In this document: in pieces, positions 36,502-45,301 of the stretch
How the letters are laid out: the number at the start of each line of letters is the position of its first letter
Position numbering within the stretch: position 1 is the stretch's first letter
Origin: Dehalobacter sp.
Lineage (GTDB): Bacteria; Bacillota; Desulfitobacteriia; Desulfitobacteriales; Syntrophobotulaceae
Length of the DNA: 64,000 nucleotides
Direction of reading: 5' to 3'
Assembly (NCBI GenBank): GCA_023667845.1
Contig: JAMPIU010000143.1
Span: 1-64,000, forward strand
Translations under genes and position numbers: made by a program
The notes under the pieces: generated by a model
Told to the model about the DNA's origin: nothing
The model's database searches: none
The model's input: only the letters and a program-made list of their open reading frames with translations

Positions 36502-36740
36502 CTAATGTATTACCGAGACCTACCAGGATAAACAATTATATTAATTCTTGAAATTAACTCGTGCAGGGTGTACCCTAAATATATTGTCTGCAGTTGCTCC
36601 ATGCCATCCATGGAATAAGCGAAGCGCCAACGCTATCCAACGCTTACACGGTATGATGAACTCTAAACAAGACAATTTGTATTCATAGGATCTTTGTTCG
36701 ACATTAGGCCATCCGTGGCCGTCAGAAAGGGAGGATGCAT
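36502..36740. other. Intergenic region with degenerate type 2 repeats
   Basis: No gene seen. Minus-strand type 2 pieces at 36603-36615 and 36704-36720 flank an otherwise plain AT-rich stretch. GGGAGG at 36729-36734 is the ribosome binding site of the aminotransferase gene. Confidence 0.5.
36603..36720 (-). repeat. Type 2 hairpin repeat pieces (minus orientation)
   Basis: On the minus strand GGCC-ACGGAT-GGCC is followed by TAATGTCG (36720 down to about 36699), matching the hairpin plus TAATGCCG of the 22.8-kb array. A second, weaker TTCC-ATGGAT-GGCA lies at 36602-36615. Confidence 0.55.
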
Positions 36741-37859
36741 GTGTCAATTCCACTTTTGGACTTAAAGGCGCAGTACTTATCGATAAAAGAAGAGATTGAT
36801 CAGGCGGTACTCGGGGTTCTGGACTCCTGTCATTTCATTCTCGGACCGAATGTGAAAGCAATGGAGGAAAAAACAGCAGCGTACTGCGGGACAAAGCACG
36901 CTGTTGCTGTTGCCAATGGTACGGATGCACTTGTACTGGCTCTCAAAGCCTGCGGCATTGCACAGGGTGATGAAGTCATCACGACGCCGTTTACTTTTTT
37001 TGCTTCGGCAGAGGCAGTTGCGAGTCTCGGGGCAACACCTGTATTCGTAGATATTGATCCGGTCACGCTGAATATGGATATTGACCAATTGGAAAGCAAA
37101 ATTACCTCCAGGACAAAGGCGATTATTCCTGTTCATATTTTTGGCCAGATGGTCAATATGGATAAGGTCATGGACCTGGCCCAAAAATATGAGCTTAAGA
37201 TTATAGAGGATGCAGCACAGGCGATTGGTGCCGAATTTAAGGGCAAAAGAGCCGGAGCCTACGGAACAGCTGGGACATTCAGTTTTTTTCCGACCAAGAA
37301 TCTCGGCGGCTATGGTGATGGCGGTATGGTGGTGACCAACTGTGATGAAATTGCGGAAAAGGTCAGACTGTTCCGTTTCCATGGCTCCAAGACAAAATAT
37401 TTCCATGAAGAGATTGGCTATAACAGCAGACTGGACGAGATCCAGGCTGCTATTCTCCGCGTCAAGTTTCAGTATCTGGATGAATGGAACAAAGCCCGCA
37501 GGCAAAAAGCCGAACTGTACGACAGCCTGCTTAAACCGTTGGCAGATCAGGGGAAAGTGATCCTTCCCGGCAAAGACCCGGAGGCCTATCAGGTGTTCCA
37601 TCTGTATGTCATGAGAGTCCAGCAGAGAGAAAAAGTCATGGAGAAATTGAAGGAAGCAGGCATTGCTTCAGCGATCTATTATCCGCTTCCGCTCCATCTG
37701 CAGAAAGCTTTTGCGTATTTGGGCTACAAGGCCGGTGATTTCCCTGAGGCCGAAAAGGCCAGCGAGCATGCACTGGCGATCCCGTGTTATCCCGAACTGA
37801 CCCCGCAGCAGCAGGAAGAAATTGTACATGTTATCAACGACTGTTTAATACAGAGCTAA
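36741..37859 (+). CDS. wbpE: DegT/DnrJ/EryC1/StrS aminotransferase (WbpE-like)
   Basis: 372 residues, PLP-dependent. N-terminal IPLLDLKAQY, VANGTDALVLALKACG, EDAAQAIGAEFKGKRAG, and the PLP lysine in FFPTKNLGGYGDGG. WbpE-type enzymes aminate the 3-keto group made by WbpB. GTG 36741 is six bases from GGGAGG; ATG 36735 is directly adjacent to it and unlikely. Completes the A-B-D-E set of this locus. Confidence 0.85.
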   Translation: MSIPLLDLKAQYLSIKEEIDQAVLGVLDSCHFILGPNVKAMEEKTAAYCGTKHAVAVANGTDALVLALKACGIAQGDEVITTPFTFFASAEAVASLGATPVFVDIDPVTLNMDIDQLESKITSRTKAIIPVHIFGQMVNMDKVMDLAQKYELKIIEDAAQAIGAEFKGKRAGAYGTAGTFSFFPTKNLGGYGDGGMVVTNCDEIAEKVRLFRFHGSKTKYFHEEIGYNSRLDEIQAAILRVKFQYLDEWNKARRQKAELYDSLLKPLADQGKVILPGKDPEAYQVFHLYVMRVQQREKVMEKLKEAGIASAIYYPLPLHLQKAFAYLGYKAGDFPEAEKASEHALAIPCYPELTPQQQEEIVHVINDCLIQS

Positions 37860-37889
37860 ACTGGCATGAGACTTAATATTCTTGAAATC

Positions 37890-37997
37890 AGTCTGGGAGC
37901 CACAGTTCCGCTGTAAGCGGAGCAGGATTGCGTAGCGCGGCTTTTTGTGCCATGGATGGCACAAAAAGCCGAAAAGCGGTGGTGTGGCTAACAGACT
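37890..37997 (+). repeat. Folded intergenic repeat, type 1, copy 2
   Basis: 108-bp element just before the gene at 38032. Arms 37890-37904 and 37983-37997 pair except for a central two-base mismatch. TCCGCT-GTA-AGCGGA forms the first inner hairpin, and CGGCTTTTTGTGCC-ATGGAT-GGCACAAAAAGCCG (37938-37971) a perfect 14-bp apical hairpin. The sequence CATGA...ACTTAATATTC upstream is also found before copy 5. Confidence 0.88.
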
Positions 37998-38031
37998 AAC
38001 CCCAAAAAGTGAACGTGAAACAGGAGGCACA

Positions 38032-39408
38032 ATGTTTTGGAATAACGGCATTACGAGAAGGAATGATACCAGGCTTTTTATTTTAGCAATGGCCATGCTC
38101 TCAGCAATGATCCTGCCTTCTTTTCCTATTCATCCTTCTCTTCCAAATATTCGATTGGACGAGCTGCTGCTCTTCGGTGTCTTTGGCCTCAACATCCTGC
38201 TGTTTGCAGCAAAAGGATTCCGCTTCAGCCCTGAAGAAAAAGAGCAGTTGTTAAAACGCAAACAAGAACATAAGGGGATTCTGCTGATTTTTGTTTTACT
38301 CGTATTCTCTTACGCCATTTCCAACATCTATGGCGTGATCATCAAAGGAGCAGGTTATTACGGTCTCCGGGATGTCATGGAACTGGTGACATTCTGTAAA
38401 TATTATCTGGCCGTAACGCTGGCTTTGTCCATCGATCTGCGAACAGAGGAATTTGACTTCCTGGGCAAAGCTTTTCTTGGCGGTCTTGCCTTCCTGATTA
38501 TTTTCGGCTGGGGACAGCATTTTAACGTACTGAATATGAATACCTGGCTGTCGCCCTATTTTGACCAGCAGCACTGGCAGCTCCTTTTGGTCGGCAATCC
38601 GGCCAGGGTGCAGGGTACCTTTGACAACCCGAATTTCTTCGGTATATTTACTGTCATGACGCTAGCCTATCTGACCGTTCGCTATTATTTCGGTGAAGAT
38701 CACAAAAAATTTCCGGTTTTGCTGTTTATTTTGATCGGATTTGTGATCAAACTGGAATTCCTGACGATATCCCGGACAGCCCTGGTCGGTATTGGGCTGC
38801 TTTTCCTTATTTTAAGCATTTGGGCTTTTGTCTATCACCGGCATAACAAAAAGGTTCTGATTAAAATAGCGGCGCTGTTTGTGCTGACGGCAGTTCTTTT
38901 CCTAACGGCTTCAGGCGATTTCTTCTACAGGCTGCAGGAAGGACTCGACTTTTCCAACAGTACTTCTTTCCAGGGCCACCTGGACCGCTGGGGAAAAGCA
39001 ATCGGCAGCATTTGGGATTCTCCGGTCTTTGGCTGGGGTACGCAGAAATACGTGATGACAACTCTTGTGGACAATGAGTATGCGCTGTATGCCAGAAGGT
39101 ATGGTTTTTTCGGGCTGGCGATCTATCTGAGCTTCTTTTTGCTCCCGTTTATTCTTGGCATCAGAAACCTTCGCGCTAAGATTGCTGCCTCAGGACGGGG
39201 ACTCGTATTCAGCCAGCCGATGCAGTTTATGGCAGCGTATGCCGCAGTACTGCCATCCATCTTTGTGTTTAATATCATGGCGGGTATATTTTATAATCTG
39301 CAGCTGATGACTTTTTTTGCAATTTGTATGGGTCTGGCTTATAATTCGTTTGCGGAGCAAAGGGGGATAAACGATACGTCCCTAAGACCCCTCAGTTCCC
39401 TCGAGTAA
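38032..39408 (+). CDS. O-antigen ligase/polymerase-like membrane protein
   Basis: 458 residues with about 11-12 membrane segments and a long outer loop (about 200-260 and 300-345) containing the Wzy_C-type pattern around NPNFFGIFTVM and LDRWGKAIGSIWDSPVFGWG. Such proteins polymerise repeat units or transfer glycans to acceptors at the outer face of the membrane. A longer frame opens at 37945, inside the repeat; ATG 38032 with GGAGG is preferred. One of two such proteins in the locus. Confidence 0.82.
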   Translation: MFWNNGITRRNDTRLFILAMAMLSAMILPSFPIHPSLPNIRLDELLLFGVFGLNILLFAAKGFRFSPEEKEQLLKRKQEHKGILLIFVLLVFSYAISNIYGVIIKGAGYYGLRDVMELVTFCKYYLAVTLALSIDLRTEEFDFLGKAFLGGLAFLIIFGWGQHFNVLNMNTWLSPYFDQQHWQLLLVGNPARVQGTFDNPNFFGIFTVMTLAYLTVRYYFGEDHKKFPVLLFILIGFVIKLEFLTISRTALVGIGLLFLILSIWAFVYHRHNKKVLIKIAALFVLTAVLFLTASGDFFYRLQEGLDFSNSTSFQGHLDRWGKAIGSIWDSPVFGWGTQKYVMTTLVDNEYALYARRYGFFGLAIYLSFFLLPFILGIRNLRAKIAASGRGLVFSQPMQFMAAYAAVLPSIFVFNIMAGIFYNLQLMTFFAICMGLAYNSFAEQRGINDTSLRPLSSLE

Positions 39409-39420
39409 GGTGGTTTAACG

Positions 39421-40713
39421 GTGAAGATATTAGTGATCTCCCATATGTATCCTTCATCTCAGAATCCGGCTTACGGCATTTTCATTCATAAGCAGGTTAA
39501 AGCGCTGCAGGATCAAGGCTGCGAGATTGAAGTCGTATCGCCTGTGCCGTATGCGCCCTGGCCTCTGCCGGCACTCCAGCCGAAATGGCGGACCTATGCG
39601 TCGATACCTGATCACGAAGTGGTGGACGGAGTTGAAGTATACTATCCGCGTTATCTCGAGTTTCCGCGCTCATATTTCCTGGAGCAGTCGGGCTATTTCA
39701 TGTACCGGGGAATCCGCAGGCAGGTCGCGCAGATCCGCAGGGATTTTCCATTTGAGCTGATTCATGCCCATGTGGCGCTTCCCGATGGCTACGCGGCATT
39801 TTTACTGAAGAAAGACGATGATATGCCGCTTGTGGTTACCATCCACGGGCAGGACTTTCAGTCAACCTTGACCAAAAATGAAAAATGCCGCCAGAGACTT
39901 TTTGAGGTACTGGAAGGTACGGACAGAATCATTACAGTCAGCTCCAAACTGAAGAATATCATCAGGGACCAGGCTTTTTTCTCGAAGACAGAGGTTATCA
40001 ATAACGGCATCGACCTGAATGACTGTGTACCGCCGTCGGATGTTTTTCCCGGCCATCATTCAGATAGGCACGGCATTTCCGCTGATATTCTCAGTACAGA
40101 TCAGAACGAAAGTATTTTAAGTACTGATAGCAGCAGCATTTCCGGTAATACCCGAAAAGAAATAAAAATTCTGAGTGTTTCGAATCTAAAGAAAACCAAG
40201 GGCATCGATCTGAATCTCCGGGCGGTTTCATCCCTGGCCGGAAAATATCCTTCACTCAAATATTTTATTGCAGGTGACGGGGAAGAAAGACAGGCCTTAG
40301 AGGATTTGACGAAAAGCCTGAACCTCAAAGATAAGGTTGTTTTTCTCGGAAAGCTTACCCATCCTGAAGTGATGAAAGAGATGGCAGAGGCCGATATTTT
40401 CAGTCTGCCAAGCTGGCAGGAAGGCTTTGGCGTCGTCTATATTGAAGCGATGGCCCAGGGGTTGCCGGTTATCGGTGTCCGCGGCGAAGGAATCGAAGAT
40501 GCGCTGATCCATGGCCAAAACGGTCTGCTTGTCGCTCCCCGGAATGTCGAAGATCTCACCGAAGCACTTGATTCACTGCTCAGAGACACTGTTTACTGCC
40601 GAAGGCTCGGTGAGGTAGGCAGGCAAACGGTGCTTGACCGGTTCACCTGGTCGAATAATGCGGCCCAAACAGCCGGGGTCTATCAAGGTTTAATAGGAGG
40701 CAGGAAAGTTTGA
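39421..40713 (+). CDS. GT4-family glycosyltransferase
   Basis: 430 residues, GT-B fold. N-terminal ISHMYPSSQNPAYGIFIHKQ, donor-binding domain with GDGEERQALEDL and SWQEGFGVVYIEAMAQGLPVIG (EX7E-type motif). The linker between the two Rossmann domains carries an insertion of about 40 Ser/Asp/Asn-rich residues (about 203-243), not expected for this family. GTG start. Overlaps the next glycosyltransferase by four bases, so the two are co-translated. Confidence 0.88.
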   Translation: MKILVISHMYPSSQNPAYGIFIHKQVKALQDQGCEIEVVSPVPYAPWPLPALQPKWRTYASIPDHEVVDGVEVYYPRYLEFPRSYFLEQSGYFMYRGIRRQVAQIRRDFPFELIHAHVALPDGYAAFLLKKDDDMPLVVTIHGQDFQSTLTKNEKCRQRLFEVLEGTDRIITVSSKLKNIIRDQAFFSKTEVINNGIDLNDCVPPSDVFPGHHSDRHGISADILSTDQNESILSTDSSSISGNTRKEIKILSVSNLKKTKGIDLNLRAVSSLAGKYPSLKYFIAGDGEERQALEDLTKSLNLKDKVVFLGKLTHPEVMKEMAEADIFSLPSWQEGFGVVYIEAMAQGLPVIGVRGEGIEDALIHGQNGLLVAPRNVEDLTEALDSLLRDTVYCRRLGEVGRQTVLDRFTWSNNAAQTAGVYQGLIGGRKV

Positions 40714-41852
40714 AAATATGCATTCTCACAACAGGCCATCCAGCTCTCGATAACCGAATATTTTACAAGCAGGCTTTGTCTCTTAAGAAAAAATATGACG
40801 ACATTACCCTGATTGTTCCTGATGAGAGAACTGAATATATGGAACAAGGGATCCGGATCATTGGCGTGCCAAGAGCGGGGTCTCTTTACGGCCGTTTTAA
40901 GCTCGGGGATACCGTCGTTGCCAAAGCGATCGAACTGCAACCGGATATCTGCCATTTTCACGACTTTGAACTAATCTACAAAGTGTTAAAGATTAAAAAA
41001 GCGCTGCCTGCATGCAAGCTGATTTACGATGTCCACGAGCATTACCCGGATATGATGCGCATGTCCAGGAAGATCCCGCGGATGTTGAGGCCCTTGGCTA
41101 CTTTTTTGGTCGATAAAAGTGAACTGCATTATGCTGAAAAATTTGACCAGATCATCACGGCAGATGATGCAGTCAAAGACCGGTTTACCGGCAAAAATCC
41201 AAGAGTTGATGTGGTCTATAATTTTACTGAATTTATACCGCTGGAAGCTGACGCTTCGCCAAAAGAAACGGAGCTCCCTGAAAAGGAATATGATGCCATT
41301 TATCAGGGGGATATTACGCTGGAGCGCGGTGTATATATGACCGTCCAGGCCATCAAGCTGTTGAAGGAGAAGTATCCGGACATCCGGATGGTTTTTGTCG
41401 GTCCTTTTAACGACGCTGAAGGCAAAGAACTTGTTACCCAATACATCGAAGAAAATGATCTGAGCAAAAATATCCTTTTCACAGGACGGGTACCCCATGT
41501 CGAGGTCCAGGAGTATATCCGAAAGTCTAGGGTTGGCGTTGTTACGCTGCTGCCGCTGCCTAAATATTTTAAGAACATACCGATTAAACAGTTTGAATAC
41601 ATGAGCTGCGGCATCCCTATTGTCGGCAGCAATCTTCCTCCGATCCAGCGTTTTCTGACCAGCTACAACAGTGGGATCATTGTTGATCCGACCAAGCCTG
41701 AGGATATTGCCAAAGGTCTGGGCATCCTGCTGGCCGATCCGCGGCTCTGCAAAGAGATGGGCGATAACGGCATCAAGGCTGTCAGAGAAGAGTACAACTG
41801 GGGCAAAATGGAGGAAAAGCTGCTGAAGATTTACAGCAGATTTGAGAACTAA
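40710..41852 (+). CDS. GT4-family glycosyltransferase
   Basis: 380 residues, GT-B fold. N-terminal CILTTGHPALDNRIFYKQA (GT4 acceptor domain), HFHDFELIYKVLKIKK, VYDVHEHYPDMM, and donor-site LPKYFKNIPIKQFEYMSCGIPIVGSN. TTG start overlapping the previous stop (TTTGA), with GGAGG upstream. Substrates unknown. Confidence 0.88.
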   Translation: MKICILTTGHPALDNRIFYKQALSLKKKYDDITLIVPDERTEYMEQGIRIIGVPRAGSLYGRFKLGDTVVAKAIELQPDICHFHDFELIYKVLKIKKALPACKLIYDVHEHYPDMMRMSRKIPRMLRPLATFLVDKSELHYAEKFDQIITADDAVKDRFTGKNPRVDVVYNFTEFIPLEADASPKETELPEKEYDAIYQGDITLERGVYMTVQAIKLLKEKYPDIRMVFVGPFNDAEGKELVTQYIEENDLSKNILFTGRVPHVEVQEYIRKSRVGVVTLLPLPKYFKNIPIKQFEYMSCGIPIVGSNLPPIQRFLTSYNSGIIVDPTKPEDIAKGLGILLADPRLCKEMGDNGIKAVREEYNWGKMEEKLLKIYSRFEN

Positions 41853-41949
41853 GACTTAAGAACATGACTGAAAAGATGGAAATAGATAGAAGCGTCCAAG
41901 AAAAACCGTAATGCCGAATAAAGAAAAGCTAAAGAAGAAGTGATAGAGT

Positions 41950-43365
41950 TTGGATACCCGCCTGATCGCTAAAAATGCTGCGGCCCTGGGAATATCAGGA
42001 GTACTTGCCAAGGCCATTGCCGCCGTGGTGGGTATATTTGTTACCCGCTACCTTGGCCCAGGACCATTTGGAGATTACTCCACAGCGTACGCGTTCGTCG
42101 GAACGTTTATTCTGTTTGCGGAGCTTGGAATCAGCCAGCTCATGGTGCAGGATTGTTCGAGGAACCTGGCCGAATTGCCGCGGTATTTCGGCAACACGCT
42201 GTTTGTCAAGTCCGTAATCTCCATTGTGTGTTTTCTATTAATGGTTATCTTTATGTTCCCAGCCGGATACAATACGTCCACCAAAGAAATGGTTGTCGTT
42301 TTGGGCGTGGCTGTATCTTTCAATGCGCTGAATCAGTCGGTCTATAACTATTATCAAGCCGTTCAGAAGCTCTACCTGGCTGCTGCGTTCCAGTTTTTGA
42401 CCACATTTCTGATTGGAGGACTGACCATTGCGGTGATCTTTACCGGGATGGGAGTCGTCGCAATTACGTTTACACATTTGTTTACGTATATATTGATTAG
42501 TGTGCTCTTGTTTTTCGCTCTCAGTAGGGAAATCAGGCCGCGCGTTGAACGGAGCAGCCTGATGCTAATGGTCAGGAACGGATTGCCGTTTGGGATTCAC
42601 CGGATATTTTATAACGTCTTTTTTCAGCTCAGCATTCTGATTCTGTCACTGACGGCCAGCAATGTCGAGGTAGGGATTTATTCTGCAGCGTACAAGCTTG
42701 TCCTGATGCTGATCTTCCTGCCGAGCCTGATGACCAGCGCGCTTTATCCTGTGCTGTATCAGCTCGGGGAAACGGATAAGGACGGTCATCGTAATACGAC
42801 TGAAAAGGTCTTTAAGCTGCTTTCCGGGATTGGGATCCCAGGCAGCATCCTGATTTTTGTTTTAGCAGGACCTCTGACAACATGGCTGTATGCCGGAAAA
42901 TTTGATGAATCGATTCCGATCCTGATGATCGTGTCCTGGTTCTTTGCACTGGAATGCATGAGTTTTTCCCTCGGCGATGTCCTGACAACAACCAACCACC
43001 AGTGGCAGAGAACCATCGTGCAGGGTTCTGCGCTAGTACTGATGTTTATTCTGATTATGGTCCTGAATCCGCTGTTCGGGATCAGCGGTACAGCGTATGC
43101 GCTGATCATTGTCGAGATCTTTATCTTTTGCGGATACTACCTGTTGGTCCGAAAAGGGGTTTATAAAATTCGGATCTGGCGCCAGCTGCCATCAATCATG
43201 CTTGCTTCCTTGCTGATGGCAGGGACCGCCTGGTTGACAAACAGCTTTCATCCGCTGATATCTGCTGTAATGGCTGGAATCATTTATTGCCTGGCGCTCG
43301 TGATATTGGACAGGGATTTCCGGAAGATCGGTGGATTTGTTATTCAGAAGGGTCTTCGAAAATAA
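41950..43365 (+). CDS. Polysaccharide flippase (Wzx family)
   Basis: 471 residues, 12-14 membrane helices, MOP superfamily. N-terminal NAAALGISGVLAKAIAAVVGIFVTRYLGPGPFGDYSTAYA is the Wzx/MATE-like first repeat. It would move lipid-linked repeat units across the membrane. TTG start with a moderate ribosome binding site; no better start found. Its stop lies 19 bases before the next gene's ATG. Confidence 0.9.
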   Translation: MDTRLIAKNAAALGISGVLAKAIAAVVGIFVTRYLGPGPFGDYSTAYAFVGTFILFAELGISQLMVQDCSRNLAELPRYFGNTLFVKSVISIVCFLLMVIFMFPAGYNTSTKEMVVVLGVAVSFNALNQSVYNYYQAVQKLYLAAAFQFLTTFLIGGLTIAVIFTGMGVVAITFTHLFTYILISVLLFFALSREIRPRVERSSLMLMVRNGLPFGIHRIFYNVFFQLSILILSLTASNVEVGIYSAAYKLVLMLIFLPSLMTSALYPVLYQLGETDKDGHRNTTEKVFKLLSGIGIPGSILIFVLAGPLTTWLYAGKFDESIPILMIVSWFFALECMSFSLGDVLTTTNHQWQRTIVQGSALVLMFILIMVLNPLFGISGTAYALIIVEIFIFCGYYLLVRKGVYKIRIWRQLPSIMLASLLMAGTAWLTNSFHPLISAVMAGIIYCLALVILDRDFRKIGGFVIQKGLRK

Positions 43366-43384
43366 AAACTGGGAGGAATCGAAC

Positions 43385-44719
43385 ATGCTTCAGTGGCCGG
43401 TATTCGTGTTGACCATCATACTTCTTGGTTACCTGGCTGTCAAAAAGCCGCTATGGCTCGTGCCGTTGCTGGCAGTGGCAGTCGCGCAGGAAATATCGAT
43501 TAACTGGTATCCTAACCTTGGCTTTTTGGAAAAAGTTTTGGGAGAAGTCTCCCTGACCAGGCTTACCAGTATTGTTCTGATCCTGGCGGCATTTTCCCGC
43601 GTGTTTTTTTCGGAGGAGATGCGCAAAAAGCTTAGGGCGGTTCTAAAAGATCCACTGACGCTTGTTTTATTGGCTTTTATCATTCTTGGTGGGATAAGTG
43701 TTGTATACTCCGCCAACTTTGGCAACACTGTTACTGAAACCATCCGGCTGCTGATTTTATTTGCCGTGTTTATCTCCACCGCACTTTTGATGGATAAAGA
43801 ACGTGCCCTGCTGCCTTTCAAAGCCGTACATATCATGGCACTCCTGCTTGCGCTGGTCAGTTTCTATGAAGGAATTACGGGGAACCTGATCTGGCAGGGA
43901 GACAAATTGCTGGTTGAGCAGACGCTGCGTGTCAATGCTACCTTTGTCGACCCCAATATTTTTGCACGTTACATCATCCTCGGGATTGCGTCAAATTTTG
44001 TTCTGCAGATTTATACCCGGGAAAGAAGCCATAAACTGATTTATATGGCGTGTCTGGCCGTCCTGCTGGCAGAATTAGTACTAACCGGTTCCCGCGGTGG
44101 ATTCCTGACGCTTCTGGCAATTCTGATTGCTACTTTGATCTTTTTGCCGAACAAAAAGGCTGTTCTCTGGGTTCTTGGTTTAGGTGCCCTTTGCGGGGCG
44201 ATTGTGATCTTCCTGCGTCCAGAAATCTGGGAGAGGATGCTGACGATAACGAAGGGTTTCGCATATTCGAGCGAGCAGCGTTTATACCTCTGGAAGGCTG
44301 CAATAGCAATATTCAAGGACCATCCGCTGATTGGGACCGGACTTGGCACTTTTGAGACCGTGTTTAAACAGAGTTATATTGATTTCATGAATATCCCCGG
44401 CGGAGCGATACGCTCCCACACCACCATTCTAACGATTGCTTCGGAACTGGGGGCCGTGGGGTTGGCCCTACTCACAGCGATCTGGGCAGTGATCCTGTAC
44501 AGGCTGGCCAAATTGTTCAGCCTCGGACATGATTACCTTGGTATGTTTCAGGAGCAAAACCAATACTTTGCAGGCACGGGCTATGTGCTGTGGGCTGCAA
44601 CCGTATTTATCAGCTCTCAAGCTGAGGGGCGCTTCTTCGAGGATCCGATATTCTGGCTCAGCTGCGCGATGCTGGTGGTGTTGAAGCTTACGCGGAAGTA
44701 CCGGCTGGAGCTTGACTAA
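43385..44719 (+). CDS. Second O-antigen ligase/polymerase-like membrane protein
   Basis: 444 residues, about 11 membrane segments. Wzy_C motif region: VDPNIFARYIILG, TGSRGGFLTLLAIL and the large outer loop with YLWKAAIAIFKDHPLIGTGLGTFE. Either polymerase or ligase of the surface polymer; which of the two genes does which cannot be told by sequence. ATG 43385 has GGGAGG at 10 bases; a TTG-opened frame starts earlier at 43331 inside wzx. Confidence 0.85.
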   Translation: MLQWPVFVLTIILLGYLAVKKPLWLVPLLAVAVAQEISINWYPNLGFLEKVLGEVSLTRLTSIVLILAAFSRVFFSEEMRKKLRAVLKDPLTLVLLAFIILGGISVVYSANFGNTVTETIRLLILFAVFISTALLMDKERALLPFKAVHIMALLLALVSFYEGITGNLIWQGDKLLVEQTLRVNATFVDPNIFARYIILGIASNFVLQIYTRERSHKLIYMACLAVLLAELVLTGSRGGFLTLLAILIATLIFLPNKKAVLWVLGLGALCGAIVIFLRPEIWERMLTITKGFAYSSEQRLYLWKAAIAIFKDHPLIGTGLGTFETVFKQSYIDFMNIPGGAIRSHTTILTIASELGAVGLALLTAIWAVILYRLAKLFSLGHDYLGMFQEQNQYFAGTGYVLWAATVFISSQAEGRFFEDPIFWLSCAMLVVLKLTRKYRLELD

Positions 44720-44744
44720 GAATAAATAAGATTTGTTTGGGCTA

Positions 44745-44761
44745 GTCGTGGGCCACAGATT
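44745..44761 (+). repeat. Solo left-end remnant of type 1 repeat
   Basis: GTCGTGGGCCACAGATT resembles the left arms of copies 2 and 4; no partner arm follows. Confidence 0.4.
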
Positions 44762-44780
44762 GATTGCATTTTTAGGGCTT

Positions 44781-44885
44781 GTCTGCGTGCCACAATTCCG
44801 CTTTCGGCCGTTGTGTCCTCCTTGACACAAAAGGCCGCGCTCCGCACTCCTTGCTCCGCTTTTCGCGGAACCGTGGCACGCAGAC
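44781..44885 (-). repeat. Folded intergenic repeat, type 1, copy 3
   Basis: 105 bp, inverted relative to the other copies. Arms GTCTGCGTGCCAC and GTGGCACGCAGAC (44781-44793, 44873-44885) are perfectly complementary. On the minus strand: TTCCGC-GAAAA-GCGGA, then GCGCGGCC, the apical hairpin TTGTGTC-AAGGAG-GACACAA, then GGCCGAAAGCGGAA. Confidence 0.88.
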
Positions 44886-44910
44886 TGATCATAAGCTTTT
44901 ATAATTGTTC

Positions 44911-44927
44911 TGTGGCGCACAGACTAA
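44911..44927 (+). repeat. Solo right-end remnant of type 1 repeat
   Basis: TGTGGCGCACAGACTAA equals the right arm of copy 4 (TGTGGCGCACAGACCAA) but for one base; no left arm or core nearby in this orientation. Confidence 0.5.
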
Positions 44928-44941
44928 TTATAAGGTCGTTT

Positions 44942-45050
44942 ATGTAAGTCTGCATGTATTAGGCCATCTATGGCTTGCGTTCATGGTATCACGGCATTAA
45001 GCTATGGCCGTCGCCGCGTTCCGCATCAGCAGTCCAGCTGGACGCGCTTA
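44942..45050 (-). repeat. Degenerate type 2 repeat pieces
   Basis: On the minus strand GCC-ATAGAT-GGCC then TAAT (44974 to 44957) matches the hairpin-TAAT part of the other type 2 repeats; the loop has lost one G. The rest (ATGGCCGTCGCCGCG, about 45004-45018) is too worn to align with confidence. Confidence 0.35.
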
Positions 45051-45128
45051 GTACATCTTTTTTTACTAGCACAGTGTTTTCAAATTCCCTGCTCAAATCA
45101 TTCATACAAGCTTGATTACCCTAAATTA

Positions 45129-45234
45129 GGTCTGTGTGCCACAGTTCCAGCGTTAAGCGGAGCATGGAGGCGGAGCGCGGCTGTTTGCGCCACGGATGGC
45201 GCAACAGCCGGGAGCGGAATGTGGCGCACAGACC
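45129..45234 (+). repeat. Folded intergenic repeat, type 1, copy 4
   Basis: 106 bp. Arms GGTCTGTGTGCCAC (45129-45142) and GTGGCGCACAGACC (45221-45234) pair at 13 of 14 positions and the last is G-T. Core AAGCGGAGCA, GAGCGCGGC, apical hairpin CGGCTGTTTGCGCC-ACGGAT-GGCGCAACAGCCG, then GGAGCGGA. It ends 67 bases before the next gene. Confidence 0.88.
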
Positions 45235-45301
45235 AACTCGGGAGTTTAACGCAATCATATATTTGAGTATTTATTTTATGAACCTAGGAGTAAAGATAAA
45301 T

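Larger units (their letters stand above)
44720..45301. other. 582-bp repeat nest without genes
   Basis: No coding sequence supported. From left to right: a solo left-end piece (44745-44761), full type 1 copy 3 in inverted orientation, a solo right-end piece (44911-44927), type 2 pieces (44942-45050), AT-rich spacer, and full type 1 copy 4. A reading frame that extends the next gene to 45134 crosses copy 4 and is not credible. Confidence 0.65.

Noticed and set aside
36777-37601. 274-residue minus-strand reading frame
   Set aside because: Antisense shadow of the WbpE-like aminotransferase gene, no family features.
37945-38031. N-terminal extension of the ligase-like protein at 38032
   Set aside because: Encoded by repeat copy 2, and AGGAGG stands directly before ATG 38032.
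45134-45301. 56-residue N-terminal extension of the glycosyltransferase at 45302
   Set aside because: It would be encoded by repeat copy 4 and lies before the conserved start motif; an ATG with GGAG exists at 45302.
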